The notes: generated from the letters alone by a model not told the origin. Positions 36,487 to 46,064 are shown, numbered from the stretch's first letter. The stretch: 64,000 nucleotides of DNA from Oscillospiraceae bacterium (GCA_015065085.1 SVQW01000001.1:168258-232257), one strand, 5' to 3'. A program made the numbers and translations.

Positions 36487-37317
36487 TTAAAATCTTCCGC
36501 TTCTTCCGCCGTGAGTTCTTCCACTGCTACCTGTTCGCGTGGTGCTTCTCAAACCGCCGGAATTGTTGCTGTCGTTATTTATACGTGTTTTAGTGACATT
36601 GCTGTACATGAATCGATCGACACTGCGTGCCATGAGGAGATTGCCGCAGTTTGTATAACTGTCGGCGTTTTTCTTTATACCTATGTTTTTCATGGGCGCT
36701 TTTAAAACAGAAACAACGATTAAACCGATTATTAATGCGACTATGACAACTATGACTTCAAATGTGATGTAAAAATCATAACCGCGCACAACTTCACGAG
36801 TGTAATCTGTGTCATCGTAGTAGTAATCGCTGTAATCGTAGGTGCCTGCAACATCAACAGAAGTACTGCCGGTTAACAGAATTGTACGTTCAATTCTGCC
36901 AATGTATTGCTCAAAGGCTTGTTTGTAGCTGCCTTCAGACAGATATGGCGTTATTTCGGCATGTATGTCATCCAGCAAGCTGTCATTGAAAAGCGAAATT
37001 GCTCTTCCGCAGGTGGATGTGGCAAATTCCCGTTCTTCCATAGCAATGACAAATATCAAACCGTCGTGGTTTTCGCCAATACCGTAACCGTTGAAGTCAT
37101 AATAGTTGTCGGCAAAATCGAATATCTCTTCACCGTCAATTGTATTTACAGTCAGTATAACTGCATCAAATTCATATAAATCACGCAGAACTTCAATTAT
37201 CTTATTCAACTCTTGTTCGTCAGCTTCGGAAAGTATATTTGCCTCGTCAATGACATTCGCGTAAGTCGGAACAGCCAAAGCAATAATAAGTATAATAACG
37301 AAAAGTATTTTTTTCAT
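36487..37317 (-). CDS. ydjH: TPM-domain membrane protein (YdjH/YgcG-like)
   Basis: A 276-residue protein with a signal peptide (MKKILFVIILIIALAVPTYA), an extracytoplasmic TPM domain (about 20-150, with IDEANILSEADEQEL at its start), one membrane helix near 190-212 and a C-terminal tail of Gly, Ser, Arg and His ending GGRSGRF. The last gene of the ydj-like operon, 12 bp after the zinc-ribbon gene. In Bacillus subtilis the similar YdjH works with YdjG to recruit PspA to the membrane under envelope stress; that role is borrowed by homology of the gene set. Confidence 0.82.
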   Translation of the reverse strand: MKKILFVIILIIALAVPTYANVIDEANILSEADEQELNKIIEVLRDLYEFDAVILTVNTIDGEEIFDFADNYYDFNGYGIGENHDGLIFVIAMEEREFATSTCGRAISLFNDSLLDDIHAEITPYLSEGSYKQAFEQYIGRIERTILLTGSTSVDVAGTYDYSDYYYDDTDYTREVVRGYDFYITFEVIVVIVALIIGLIVVSVLKAPMKNIGIKKNADSYTNCGNLLMARSVDRFMYSNVTKTRINNDSNNSGGLRSTTRTGSSGRTHGGRSGRF

Positions 37318-37329
37318 TCCGTCACCACC

Positions 37330-38403
37330 TTATATAAAAAACAGCAAAAGCTGTGCCAATACTGCTGTAATTCCCGCCACTCCAAACATCCATTTAAAGT
37401 ACTTTTTGCGATCGACGGGAAATTCACCAATAAATTTTCCTGTTTGACCGTTGACAGCAAAAAGATAATTTTTTCCGTTGTATTTTGTGTTGAGAATCCA
37501 AACCGGTAAAAGTGCGTATTTCGTGGCATTCACATCAGTATGTATATTTCCGCTTTTTTGTACAACGCTTGAATATCCGTTTACAGTGGAGCGGAATGTG
37601 CTCGACGTTGTATCAGCTATACGTGTGCTTGCACGTTCACGGCTTTTGGAAGCGGCCACATCATATCTGTCGGCATAAAAGCCTGTAATATATGACAAAT
37701 CAAATTCCTTTAGCTCATCATAATTATATGGTTCCAATGCGTCCATATACTCATCAGCCATTTTTGCAGATGCATCCACGGGCACTTTGTCAAATTTCAG
37801 TGTGCCCTCGCGTATTATGGAAAAATGGTCAGTCTTTGTATATCTGTATTTGCTGTCGCTCCAGATATGGGTATTTGTCGCGTTGTAAGTGAATTTTCCG
37901 TTTGCAGTGCAATCAAACAGCCAGAACGGAACGTATATGCCGGTCATTTTTTCAATACGGTTTTGTTCAAAAAACAAATCAGGCAGAAGCTTCAGCTTTG
38001 AAATATAGTTTTTATATGCCGATTTTGCTTCATCCTTGCTGATTGAGAAGGGGATGATAAGGTCAGGCTTAAGCATACCGCTCAATTTGCTTTCAACTAT
38101 GACAGGATTTGAACAATATGCACACTCACTTGCTGCCATACCTTCGTTGCCGATAATTTCAGCTCCGCAGGAAGGGCAAGAATAAACACACATGTTTTCT
38201 GTATCTACGGTGTCGTGCTCGCTTTTATCTTCCCATCGGAATTCATTGGCGTCACTTATCTTTTCGAAATCCTCATAGTCCTGCATTTGCTCTGCGGTAT
38301 ATGAATTGTCACAAGCTTCGCAGGACAGTGTCTGTTTTTCGCTGTCAAACTTCAACGGATGGGAACAGCATGGGCACTTATATGTTTTTATTTCTGAACT
38401 CAT
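37330..38403 (-). CDS. ydjG: TFIIB-type zinc-ribbon membrane protein (YdjG-like)
   Basis: A 357-residue protein with two N-terminal zinc ribbons (CPCCSHP with CEAC, and CPSCG with CAYC, within residues 10-100), a long soluble domain with VPFWLFDC and GFYADRYDV, and one hydrophobic C-terminal anchor (last 25 residues). It overlaps the SPFH gene by ATGA and precedes the TPM gene. This set matches the B. subtilis pspA-ydjGHI neighbourhood. The zinc ribbons probably mediate protein contact, not DNA binding. Confidence 0.84.
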   Translation of the reverse strand: MSSEIKTYKCPCCSHPLKFDSEKQTLSCEACDNSYTAEQMQDYEDFEKISDANEFRWEDKSEHDTVDTENMCVYSCPSCGAEIIGNEGMAASECAYCSNPVIVESKLSGMLKPDLIIPFSISKDEAKSAYKNYISKLKLLPDLFFEQNRIEKMTGIYVPFWLFDCTANGKFTYNATNTHIWSDSKYRYTKTDHFSIIREGTLKFDKVPVDASAKMADEYMDALEPYNYDELKEFDLSYITGFYADRYDVAASKSRERASTRIADTTSSTFRSTVNGYSSVVQKSGNIHTDVNATKYALLPVWILNTKYNGKNYLFAVNGQTGKFIGEFPVDRKKYFKWMFGVAGITAVLAQLLLFFI

Positions 38404-39701
38404 TTTATATCATTTCCGTCAAATTTATCTCCGCATTCGGGGCAGAACTTTGGGATGTTGTTCATGTCCTTGGGCTCCCATCCGCATTTATCGCATTTAA
38501 AGCCCTGCGGACCGGGTTTTCCGCATTCCGAACAGAATTTTGTGGTGTTTGTTTTTCCGCATGTACAGGTCCAACTGTTGTTCGATGGCTTTGCCGTACC
38601 GCAATTAACACAGAATTTTCCGGTGTTTATGGTGCCGCATGTGCATTTCCAACTGTCCGCTGAAGAAGCGGAAGCGGTTTGCTGAGCTACCTGCTGACCC
38701 ATGGCAAAGAGGTTCTGAGCATTGCTTCCGCCTGCATTCATTGCCATACCCATACCCATAAAGCCCTGCATTGCGCCGTTTTCGTTAGCCGCGGCGGTTC
38801 TCATAGCGTCGGCTTGAGCACCTACAAGACGGGAGCCTGCCATCATGGGGTTGGTGGTCATTGCGTTTTCTTCCCACTCTGTAATCTTCTTCCGCTGGTC
38901 TTCGGGGATGGAAAGAGAATTGATGGTCAGTTTTACAAGCTCAATACCACGTGTCTCTGTCCAGTCGGTTTTTAATACTTCGGTAAGAGCGTTTCTGATT
39001 TCAACGGTATGAGCGGGAAGCTCGGAATATTCAATCTTCTTTGCGGAAATCTGAGCCAGAGCAGGCTGAAGTGCATCCAGGAGAGAAGCTTTCAATATAT
39101 CTTCCCATTCGGTTTTTTCATAGCAGTCGGTGACATTACCTGCGATATTCGTGTAAAACAGCAGGGGATTAGTGAGTTTATATGTATATTCTCCGTTGCA
39201 TCTGATATCCACGGATAGCTTCAGACCCATCTGTTCGTTGATAACAACTTTAAAAGGAATAGGTGTGGCTGTTCCGTATTTGTTACCCATTATTTCCTTG
39301 GTGTTGAAGTAGTAAACTCTCTGATCTTTGCCTGTATCACCACCAAAGGTGAAACGTTTGCCGATGGTCTTGAAGGTTTCCTTTATGCTGTCTCCTAAAG
39401 AACCCGTAAATATGCTGGGTTCAGTCGATGTATCGTAAGTAAATTCGCCGGGCTCGGCACAGAATTCAACAACCTTACCCTGCTCAACAATCATCATTGC
39501 CTGACCGTCGGCAACAGCGATTACCGAGCCATTTGAAATGATATTGTCCTCTCCCTTTTTGTTGGAGGAGCGCTTGCTTGTGCGTTTTTCACCTTTAACC
39601 ATAAGAGTATTGGAATCAATGGAATCGCAATAAAAGAATTCTTTCCATTGGTCAGCCAGCACTCCGCCAAGTGCACCAATTCCTGCCTTTATAAGTCCCA
39701 T
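38400..39701 (-). CDS. ydjI: SPFH-domain protein with C-terminal zinc ribbons (YdjI-like)
   Basis: A 433-residue protein of the virion-core-like SPFH family (flotillin/stomatin superfamily). The N-terminal IKAGIGALGGVLADQWKEFF and the SPFH body (about 40-300) are followed by a Gly, Met, Ala-rich linker (GAMQGFMGMGMAMNAG) and four CxC/CxxC zinc ribbons in the last 90 residues. ATG at 39699-39701 has GGAGG upstream. It leads the operon from a consensus promoter. It should form membrane-associated assemblies with YdjG and YdjH. No pspA homologue is adjacent. Confidence 0.85.
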   Translation of the reverse strand: MGLIKAGIGALGGVLADQWKEFFYCDSIDSNTLMVKGEKRTSKRSSNKKGEDNIISNGSVIAVADGQAMMIVEQGKVVEFCAEPGEFTYDTSTEPSIFTGSLGDSIKETFKTIGKRFTFGGDTGKDQRVYYFNTKEIMGNKYGTATPIPFKVVINEQMGLKLSVDIRCNGEYTYKLTNPLLFYTNIAGNVTDCYEKTEWEDILKASLLDALQPALAQISAKKIEYSELPAHTVEIRNALTEVLKTDWTETRGIELVKLTINSLSIPEDQRKKITEWEENAMTTNPMMAGSRLVGAQADAMRTAAANENGAMQGFMGMGMAMNAGGSNAQNLFAMGQQVAQQTASASSADSWKCTCGTINTGKFCVNCGTAKPSNNSWTCTCGKTNTTKFCSECGKPGPQGFKCDKCGWEPKDMNNIPKFCPECGDKFDGNDIK

Positions 39702-39756
39702 AACAATATCCTCCGATAAAATATAATTCAAAATTGGTAGTATAACTGCCGATATA

Positions 39757-39785
39757 ATTATACTTTATTATCATCTCAATGTCAA
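39757..39785 (-). promoter_or_regulatory. Promoter of the ydjI-ydjG-ydjH operon
   Basis: On the minus strand TTGACA (39780-39785) and TATAAT (39757-39762), spacer 17 bp; a vegetative rather than a sigma-W-like promoter. Confidence 0.82.
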
Positions 39786-39802
39786 TACCTTTAAAATAAA
39801 AC

Positions 39803-39832
39803 ATGGAGGAAGTTCATATGAACTTCCTCCAT
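39803..39832 (-). terminator. Terminator of nifJ
   Basis: ATGGAGGAAGTTCAT / ATGAACTTCCTCCAT, a perfect palindrome, followed on the minus strand by GTTTTATTTTAA. Confidence 0.85.
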
Positions 39833-39851
39833 AAAAAATGCATTCAGAATA

Positions 39852-42800
39852 TTAGTTGTACAATTCGCCCAGCTTGGTGAGTCTGTCGTACTTTTCTTTA
39901 GCATATCCAACAGCTTCGTCAAACAGCTTGTCCGCCTTTTCGGGGAAAGAGCGTGTAAGAGCGCTGTAACGGGTTTCGCCGAGAATGAAGTCTTTGTAGG
40001 ACTCGGTAGGCTCCTTGGAGTCGAGAGTAAATTTGCCCTCGGTAGCAGCGGGGTTGAATCTGAAGTTGTGCCAGTAACCTGCCGCAACGGCCTTCTTGGT
40101 TTCGTTCATGCTGGTACCCATGGACTTCATACCGTGGTTGATACAAGGAGCATAAGCGATAACAATGGAAGGACCTGCGTAGTTTTCTGCTTCAACAAAT
40201 GCCTTGATACACTGGTTGTAGTCAGCGCCCATTGCAACCTGAGCAACGTAAACATAACCGTAAGACATTGCTATAGCTGCAAGGTCTTTCTTCTTCATAA
40301 CCTTACCGGAAGCAGCGAACTGTGCGATAGAACCGGTAGGAGTTGCCTTGGAAGCCTGACCGCCGGTGTTGGAGTAAACCTCGGTGTCGAATACGAGAAT
40401 ATTGATGTCAAGACCGGAAGCAAGAGCGTGGTCAACACCGCCGAAGCCGATGTCGTATGCCCAACCATCACCGCCGAAGATCCAGATGCTCTTCTTGATG
40501 AAGAGGTCTTTTCTTGCGAGAGCTTCCTTAACAGCCTTGCCGAGATCGCAGCAGGGGCAAGCTTTGCAAGCTTCAAGAGCAGCGGTAAGAGAAACAGCGG
40601 CAGCCTTGGAAGCAGCGGCATCATCCTTGCCTGCAAGCCATGCATTGCAAGCGTCTTTAAGAGCAGCATCAGCTTCGTCATTTGCAGCAATAGCAGTGAG
40701 AAGCTCTACCAGCTTTTCACGGCGCTGTGCAACAGCCAGAGCCATACCAAGACCGTACTCTGCGTTATCTTCGAACAGGGAGTTAGCCCAAGCAGGACCT
40801 TTTCCTTCTTTGTTGGTGGTATAGGGGGTAGCAGGTGCAGAACCGCCCCAGATAGAAGAACAACCGGTAGCGTTTGCGATATACATTCTGTCGCCGAACA
40901 GCTGAGTAACAAGCTTTGCGTAAGGAGTTTCGCCGCATCCGGGGCAAGCACCGGAGAATTCGAGCAGAGGCTGCTTGAACTGGCTGCCCTTAACGGTGGT
41001 TTCCTTGAACTTGGCATTGATTTCGTCGTTGTCAGCAAATTTGTAAGATTCTGCGAAGTACTTCTGCTGGTCAAGCTGAGAAGCGATAGGCTTCATAACG
41101 AGAGCTTTTTCGCCCTTCTTGCCGGGACATACCTGAGAGCAGGAGCCGCAACCGGTACAGTCAAGCGCAGAAACGGTAACACCAAACTGGTATCCGGGCA
41201 TACCTGTCATGGGAACCAGCTTCATTCCTTCGGGAACAACTTCGCCGTCCTTTACAGCAACGGGGCGGATAGCGGCGTGAGGGCAAACCAGAGAACAGAA
41301 GTTACACTGGATACAGTTGGTGAAGTTCCATTCGGGAACGTCAACTGCGATACCGCGCTTTTCGTAAGCCGCAGAGCCCTGAGGGAACAGACCGTCAGCG
41401 TCCTTAACGAAGGTGGAAACGGGCAGGAAGTCACCCTTCTGAGCATTGACGGGATTGAGTATTTTTTCAACAAATTCAACAAGCTCGGGTCTGCCGGAGA
41501 TAGCGCCCTTGTCGGAAGCTTCGTCCTGAGCATTTGCCCATTCGGGCTTAACCTGAATTTCAACAAGGTTTGCAATACCCTTGTCAACAGCCTGCTGGTT
41601 CATGGAAACGATAGCTTCGCCCTTCTTGGAGAAGGATTTAACAATAGCCGCCTTCATGTAATCAACAGCCTCTTCCAGAGGAATGATGTTAGCCAGCTTG
41701 AAGAATGCTGCCTGAAGAACCATGGAGAACTTGTCTCTCAGACCCAGGTCACGCGCGATGTTTACACCGTCGATGGTGTAGAACTTAGCCTTCTTGGTTG
41801 CAAGGTCTCTCTTGATCTTTGCAGGGAGATATTTTTCTACTTCTTCGGGAGACCAGATGGTGTTCAGAAGGAATGTGCCGCCTTCTTCAAGATCTGCGGT
41901 TATGTCATATTTATTAACATAAGATGCATTGTGGCATCCGATGAAGTTTGCCTTGGAAACGTAATAGGTGGAGCGGATGGGGCTGTCACCGAAACGCAGA
42001 TGAGAAATGGTTATACCGCCGGACTTTTTGGAGTCGTAGGCGAAATAAGCCTGAACATATTTGTCAGTGTGGTCACCGATGATCTTGATGGAATTCTTGT
42101 TAGCACCGACGGTACCGTCAGATCCCAGACCCCAGAATTTGCAGGAGATTGTTCCGGCGGGAGAGGTGTTGGGGCTTTCCTTAACTTCGAGAGAAAGGCT
42201 GGTAACGTCATCGTTGATGCTGAGGGTGAACATGGTCTTGGGCTGATCTGCATCAAGGTTTCTGTATGCAGCAATGATGTCAGCGGGAGTGGTATCCTTG
42301 GAGCCCAGACCGTAACGGCCGCCGATAACAAGAGCATTTTCGAACTTGGTACCGCGCAGAGCGTTAACAACGTCAAGATAGAGAGGCTCAGCCAGAGCAC
42401 CGGGTTCTTTGGTTCTGTCGAGAACTGCAATCTTCTTAACGGTAGCGGGGATTTCACTGAGCATGTGGGAAACGGAGAAGGGACGGTAAAGTCTTACTTT
42501 GAGAAGACCTACCTTTTCACCCTTAGCGTTGAGGTAGTCGATAGTTTCTTCAATGGTATCACATACGGAACCCATAGCAACAAGGATCTTGTCTGCATCG
42601 GGAGCACCGTAGTAGTTGAAAGGCTTGTAGTTGGTGCCGATTTTTGCGTTAACCTGGTTCATATAGTCAACAACAATCTCGGGAACTGCATTGTAATAAG
42701 TGTTGCATGCCTCGCGTGCCTGGAAGAAAATGTCGGGGTTCTGAGCTGTACCCTTGAGGGTGGGATGATCGGGGTTGAGAGAACGCTGGCGGAATGCTTC

Positions 42801-43400
42801 AACAGCATCCATATCAACCATTTCAGCCAGATCGTCATAATCCCATACTTCAATCTTCTGGATTTCGTGGCTGGTTCTGAAGCCATCGAAGAAGTGCAGG
42901 AAGGGAACTCTGCCCTTGATAGCACTCAGATGAGCAACAGCGCCAAGGTCCATAACTTCCTGAACGTTGTTAGCGCACAGCATAGCAAAGCCGGTCTGAC
43001 GGCATGCCATAACGTCACTGTGATCTCCGAAGATGGAGAGTGCGTGAGAAGCCAGTGCGCGTGCGGAACAATGGATAACACCGGGGAGAAGCTCACCGGC
43101 AATCTTGTACATGTTGGGAATCATGAGCAGCAAGCCCTGAGATGCTGTGTAAGTTGTGGTCAGAGCGCCTGCGGAAAGGGAGCCGTGAACGGTACCTGCG
43201 GCACCTGCCTCGGACTGCATTTCCATGATTTTGACTTCCTGGCCGAAAATGTTCTTTCTGCCTTCACTGGACCATTTATCGGTTACTTCCGCCATTACGG
43301 ACGAGGGAGTAATAGGATAAATGCCGGCAACTTCGGTAAATGCATACGATACATGAGCCGCAGCATTATTACCGTCCATGGTAATTTTCTTTCTTGCCAT
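39852..43400 (-). CDS. nifJ: Pyruvate:ferredoxin (flavodoxin) oxidoreductase
   Basis: A 1182-residue single-chain PFOR that converts pyruvate and CoA to acetyl-CoA, CO2 and reduced ferredoxin, the core step of anaerobic fermentation. The N-terminal GIYPITPSSVMAE binds the substrate side. Two ferredoxin-type clusters have CIQCNFCSLVCP near residue 697 and CTGCGSCSQVCP near 745. The proximal cluster begins with CPGCGETPY near 817. The thiamine diphosphate site has GGDGWAYDIGFGG near 975. Length and order are normal. It is monocistronic with a strong GGAGG site. Codon usage is strongly biased, giving a long open frame on the other strand. Confidence 0.98.
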   Translation of the reverse strand: MARKKITMDGNNAAAHVSYAFTEVAGIYPITPSSVMAEVTDKWSSEGRKNIFGQEVKIMEMQSEAGAAGTVHGSLSAGALTTTYTASQGLLLMIPNMYKIAGELLPGVIHCSARALASHALSIFGDHSDVMACRQTGFAMLCANNVQEVMDLGAVAHLSAIKGRVPFLHFFDGFRTSHEIQKIEVWDYDDLAEMVDMDAVEAFRQRSLNPDHPTLKGTAQNPDIFFQAREACNTYYNAVPEIVVDYMNQVNAKIGTNYKPFNYYGAPDADKILVAMGSVCDTIEETIDYLNAKGEKVGLLKVRLYRPFSVSHMLSEIPATVKKIAVLDRTKEPGALAEPLYLDVVNALRGTKFENALVIGGRYGLGSKDTTPADIIAAYRNLDADQPKTMFTLSINDDVTSLSLEVKESPNTSPAGTISCKFWGLGSDGTVGANKNSIKIIGDHTDKYVQAYFAYDSKKSGGITISHLRFGDSPIRSTYYVSKANFIGCHNASYVNKYDITADLEEGGTFLLNTIWSPEEVEKYLPAKIKRDLATKKAKFYTIDGVNIARDLGLRDKFSMVLQAAFFKLANIIPLEEAVDYMKAAIVKSFSKKGEAIVSMNQQAVDKGIANLVEIQVKPEWANAQDEASDKGAISGRPELVEFVEKILNPVNAQKGDFLPVSTFVKDADGLFPQGSAAYEKRGIAVDVPEWNFTNCIQCNFCSLVCPHAAIRPVAVKDGEVVPEGMKLVPMTGMPGYQFGVTVSALDCTGCGSCSQVCPGKKGEKALVMKPIASQLDQQKYFAESYKFADNDEINAKFKETTVKGSQFKQPLLEFSGACPGCGETPYAKLVTQLFGDRMYIANATGCSSIWGGSAPATPYTTNKEGKGPAWANSLFEDNAEYGLGMALAVAQRREKLVELLTAIAANDEADAALKDACNAWLAGKDDAAASKAAAVSLTAALEACKACPCCDLGKAVKEALARKDLFIKKSIWIFGGDGWAYDIGFGGVDHALASGLDINILVFDTEVYSNTGGQASKATPTGSIAQFAASGKVMKKKDLAAIAMSYGYVYVAQVAMGADYNQCIKAFVEAENYAGPSIVIAYAPCINHGMKSMGTSMNETKKAVAAGYWHNFRFNPAATEGKFTLDSKEPTESYKDFILGETRYSALTRSFPEKADKLFDEAVGYAKEKYDRLTKLGELYN

Positions 43401-43424
43401 TTAAAGTATCCTCCTTAAATATGA

Positions 43425-43490
43425 GCGGTCGAAAACGGCCGCGTAAAAATTCACAATATATATAATACCACTTTTCAATGAAAAAGTAAA
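43425..43490 (-). promoter_or_regulatory. Promoter and leader hairpin of nifJ
   Basis: On the minus strand TTTACT (43485-43490) and TATTAT (43462-43467), spacer 17 bp with a TGG-extended -10. The leader has a GCGGCCG/CGACCGC hairpin at 43425-43442. An imperfect ACTTTT/AAAAAGT inverted repeat lies in the spacer. Confidence 0.6.
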
Positions 43491-43590
43491 TAGTAAAAAT
43501 CATTTTTTTATTAAATTTATAATTATTTCACAATTTTCGACCATCACCAAGCAGAGGTGAGTGAAATATAATGTATCAGGGGGCGATAAA

Positions 43591-44289
43591 ATGTATGAGG
43601 GAAAGAAGAAAAAACTCAAAAGAAAGATAATTCTGGCAGTATTTCTTATATTTTTTGCGGTAATATGGCTTGCGTTGTACCTCAATGTAAGGTTAAGGCC
43701 GGTAGTACGCGAAATGGCGACAGCTCGTTCGCGAACTATTGCAACAAGGGTGATAAGCGAGGCAATCGAAGAGACCATAAGCGACAAGGGGATAACGTAT
43801 GACGATTTGGTGAGCTTTGAAAAAACACAGGACGGAACTATAAGCGCCGTCAAAACCAACATAGTTAAGGTTAATCAGCTCAAATCGGCACTTTCGGTCA
43901 ATATTCTCAATCGATTGTCGGAAACTACCGAAGATGAGCTTGCCATTCCCATAGGGAGTGTTGTAAACAGCGATCTGTTTTCGGGGAGAGGCTTTAAAAT
44001 TAAAATTAAAATTATTCCCATAGGCTCTGTGTCGACAGATATAACAAATTCATTCGCTTCGGCCGGCATAAACCAGACACTTCACAGAATCAATATGGAA
44101 GTGCGGGCGGTAATATCACTCATAATGCCCACATTGAGTACAAATGTCGATATAGTGAACTCTGTATGCATAGCCGAGACTGTTATCGTGGGGCGTGTGC
44201 CGTCGGCGTATACTGAAGTGATTGAACAGAATGACGATATGATAGGTGTGCTGAATGATTTTCAAAGCAGAATAGACGATGTGTACTGA
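43591..44289 (+). CDS. yunB: Sporulation protein YunB
   Basis: A 232-residue YunB-family protein. A basic N-terminus is followed by one membrane helix (about 12-32) and an extracytoplasmic domain with RSRTIATRVISEAI, PIGSVVNSDLFSGRG and VNSVCIAETVIVG, which match the family. In B. subtilis it is made in the mother cell under sigma-E and affects spore coat or cortex formation. ATG at 43591 follows AGGGGG. Its presence supports a spore-forming ancestry. No clear sigma-E promoter was identified upstream. Confidence 0.85.
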   Translation: MYEGKKKKLKRKIILAVFLIFFAVIWLALYLNVRLRPVVREMATARSRTIATRVISEAIEETISDKGITYDDLVSFEKTQDGTISAVKTNIVKVNQLKSALSVNILNRLSETTEDELAIPIGSVVNSDLFSGRGFKIKIKIIPIGSVSTDITNSFASAGINQTLHRINMEVRAVISLIMPTLSTNVDIVNSVCIAETVIVGRVPSAYTEVIEQNDDMIGVLNDFQSRIDDVY

Positions 44290-44338
44290 ATGTGAAAAAA
44301 TAAATTATAAAAAAATTATTAATTATGTGATTTTGCTA

Positions 44339-44367
44339 TTCACTTTTTTGAAAAAGTGTGCTATAAT
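44339..44367 (+). promoter_or_regulatory. Promoter of the CapA-family gene with embedded inverted repeat
   Basis: TATAAT at 44362-44367 with a weak TTCACT at 44339-44344. The spacer is filled by the palindrome CACTTTTT-TG-AAAAAGTG (44341-44358), a possible operator. Confidence 0.5.
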
Positions 44368-44421
44368 CTATATAGTTATTTTGTCTAATGATGTAATACC
44401 CTGTAAAAAGCTGTCAAAATA

Positions 44422-44463
44422 CGGCAAAAATAATGATTAATAACCGCTTTGGCTGTTTTGCCG
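44422..44463 (+). promoter_or_regulatory. Leader hairpin before the CapA-family gene
   Basis: CGGCAAAA (44422-44429) pairs with TTTTGCCG (44456-44463) around a 26-base loop, 10 bases before the ribosome site. It may affect translation; no known riboswitch class was recognised. Confidence 0.4.
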
Positions 44464-44483
44464 GGCGCTGAGTGGAGGATTTT

Positions 44484-46028
44484 ATGAAAATGCGTATTAT
44501 AAGCATCGTATTTTGCCTTATCGCATTTACGGTGTCTTTGGTGCTGATGTTCAATATCTACAATACCGAAGCTGAACCCAAACTTCCTGCAGAGAATAAT
44601 GGCGATGATATAATCCAGAACGATCACAACAGAACAGAGCCGCTTTCCGAAACAAGCATTAAAAAGCTTTCTGCAGATGTAAGCGCGTTTATCAATACAC
44701 TTGCATACGAAAATGACAAGAATTACAGCGTAAAAATGCAGGATTACATAGATCAGCTTGAACGCAGTGCGGAATATCTGGGCACTGAAAAGCAGGATGC
44801 CTCCGGTAAAGCATATCTTTCCGAGATAGCGTCTGTGTTTAGGAATGTTCTTACAACTCCTTACATGAGTACCACTGAGCTGTCTTCTTTTGTAAGCGGA
44901 AACCTTACCAGGCTCAAGACACTCGTACCCGGTGTTACTGCCGATGCGGAGCTTTATCCGTCCGTAGATACCGATGCCAACGGCGCATTTACATTGGCGA
45001 TGGTGGCTGTTAACAACACAAAGAAGCCCTCGGATGTGTTTACCGTTTCCGTAGGCGGCGGAGTTCTTTTGGGCGACGTTGTGGGTGCTTCCGAAAACAC
45101 CTTCGCATCAGAGGTTGAAAAACGTGCGACCAACTCTTTCCCTTTGGGCGGTCTTTCTCCCGTGTTTTCTTCTGACGATTATTCCATAGTTACACTGCGC
45201 AACCCTCTCACCGCCGAAGCAACCTCCGATGACACCAGAACTGCTGTCAAAGGTAAGCCTGAGTATGTTTCCATGCTTTCAGCAGCAGGGATAAATGCGG
45301 TTAATCTCGCTTCCGATCATATGGGTGATTATGGTGATAAGGGTCTTGCAGATACAAAAATTGCACTCAGCGGTGCGGGTATAAATTTCGCGCTCAATGC
45401 TGAGGTGTGTGAGTATAACACTTCCATAGGACCTGTTGCACTTATTTCTTACGACCTCAATTCTTCCGCGGTTTCAAATAACGCCAATGCGGTTAACAAT
45501 ACCGTCAAAGAAGCCATATCTCTGGCGCGCAGCCGCGGTGCTGTTATGGTAATAACCATGTTCAGCTGGAAGGGCAATGAAAACCGTGAAATTTCGGATT
45601 ATCAGGTAAGTGTGGGCAGAACGGCTGTTGATAATGGTGCTGATATGGTTGTCGGTACTTTCCCTCAGTATATCCAGGCAATAGATATCTACAAGGGTAA
45701 AACCCTTATATACAGCACAAACGATATACTCAACGGAAAAACCGATATACTCGGTTCCGATACAGTAGCCAATCCGGGTGCACTTATTATTTCTCAGGAT
45801 TATAAGTATACAAACGGTACACTTGTACCTGCAGATATCACATTCTATCCGGTTATGTCCACTTCGGCAGGGGATAAGAATGACTTTACTCCCAGACTTG
45901 TTTTTGATGCTCAGGCAGATAATATCATCGAAAGCTTCAAAAAAGCATGTGTTTGCACAAGATACGGCCTTGCAAAGGAATCCAATCCCGCAAAGCAGGA
46001 AGTAAAATATATCCGAATCGGCGAATAA
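44484..46028 (+). CDS. CapA-family (poly-gamma-glutamate capsule type) surface protein
   Basis: A 514-residue protein with an N-terminal signal anchor (about 4-26) and a calcineurin-like PGA_cap domain in the second half (GGVLLGDVVG near 195, MLSAAGINAVNLASDHMGDYG near 265, MFSWKGNENREI near 360, ADMVVGTFPQYIQ near 390). CapA proteins take part in polyglutamate or other surface polymer handling. The usual metallophosphatase His motifs are weak: the NHxxD-like region reads SDHMGD and the W-H-G-E-E region reads SWKGNE, so catalysis is doubtful. TGGAGGA precedes ATG at 44484. The N-terminal 170 residues are not recognised. Confidence 0.78.
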   Translation: MKMRIISIVFCLIAFTVSLVLMFNIYNTEAEPKLPAENNGDDIIQNDHNRTEPLSETSIKKLSADVSAFINTLAYENDKNYSVKMQDYIDQLERSAEYLGTEKQDASGKAYLSEIASVFRNVLTTPYMSTTELSSFVSGNLTRLKTLVPGVTADAELYPSVDTDANGAFTLAMVAVNNTKKPSDVFTVSVGGGVLLGDVVGASENTFASEVEKRATNSFPLGGLSPVFSSDDYSIVTLRNPLTAEATSDDTRTAVKGKPEYVSMLSAAGINAVNLASDHMGDYGDKGLADTKIALSGAGINFALNAEVCEYNTSIGPVALISYDLNSSAVSNNANAVNNTVKEAISLARSRGAVMVITMFSWKGNENREISDYQVSVGRTAVDNGADMVVGTFPQYIQAIDIYKGKTLIYSTNDILNGKTDILGSDTVANPGALIISQDYKYTNGTLVPADITFYPVMSTSAGDKNDFTPRLVFDAQADNIIESFKKACVCTRYGLAKESNPAKQEVKYIRIGE

Positions 46029-46035
46029 TAAAACT

Positions 46036-46064
46036 AAAAAGGCACTCGGAACAAGTGCCTTTTT
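46036..46064 (+). terminator. Terminator or attenuator between the CapA-family gene and purE
   Basis: AAAAAGGCACT / AGTGCCTTTTT, an 11-bp stem with a CGGAACA loop. Only 33 bp separate it from the purE start, with no convincing promoter between. Confidence 0.85.

Noticed and set aside
40068-43418. Open frame of 1116 codons on the plus strand opposite nifJ
   Set aside because: It mirrors the strong codon bias of nifJ, which lacks certain codons that would give stops on the other strand. The translation is rich in Cys, Asn, Ser and Val with no recognisable domain and no ribosome site.
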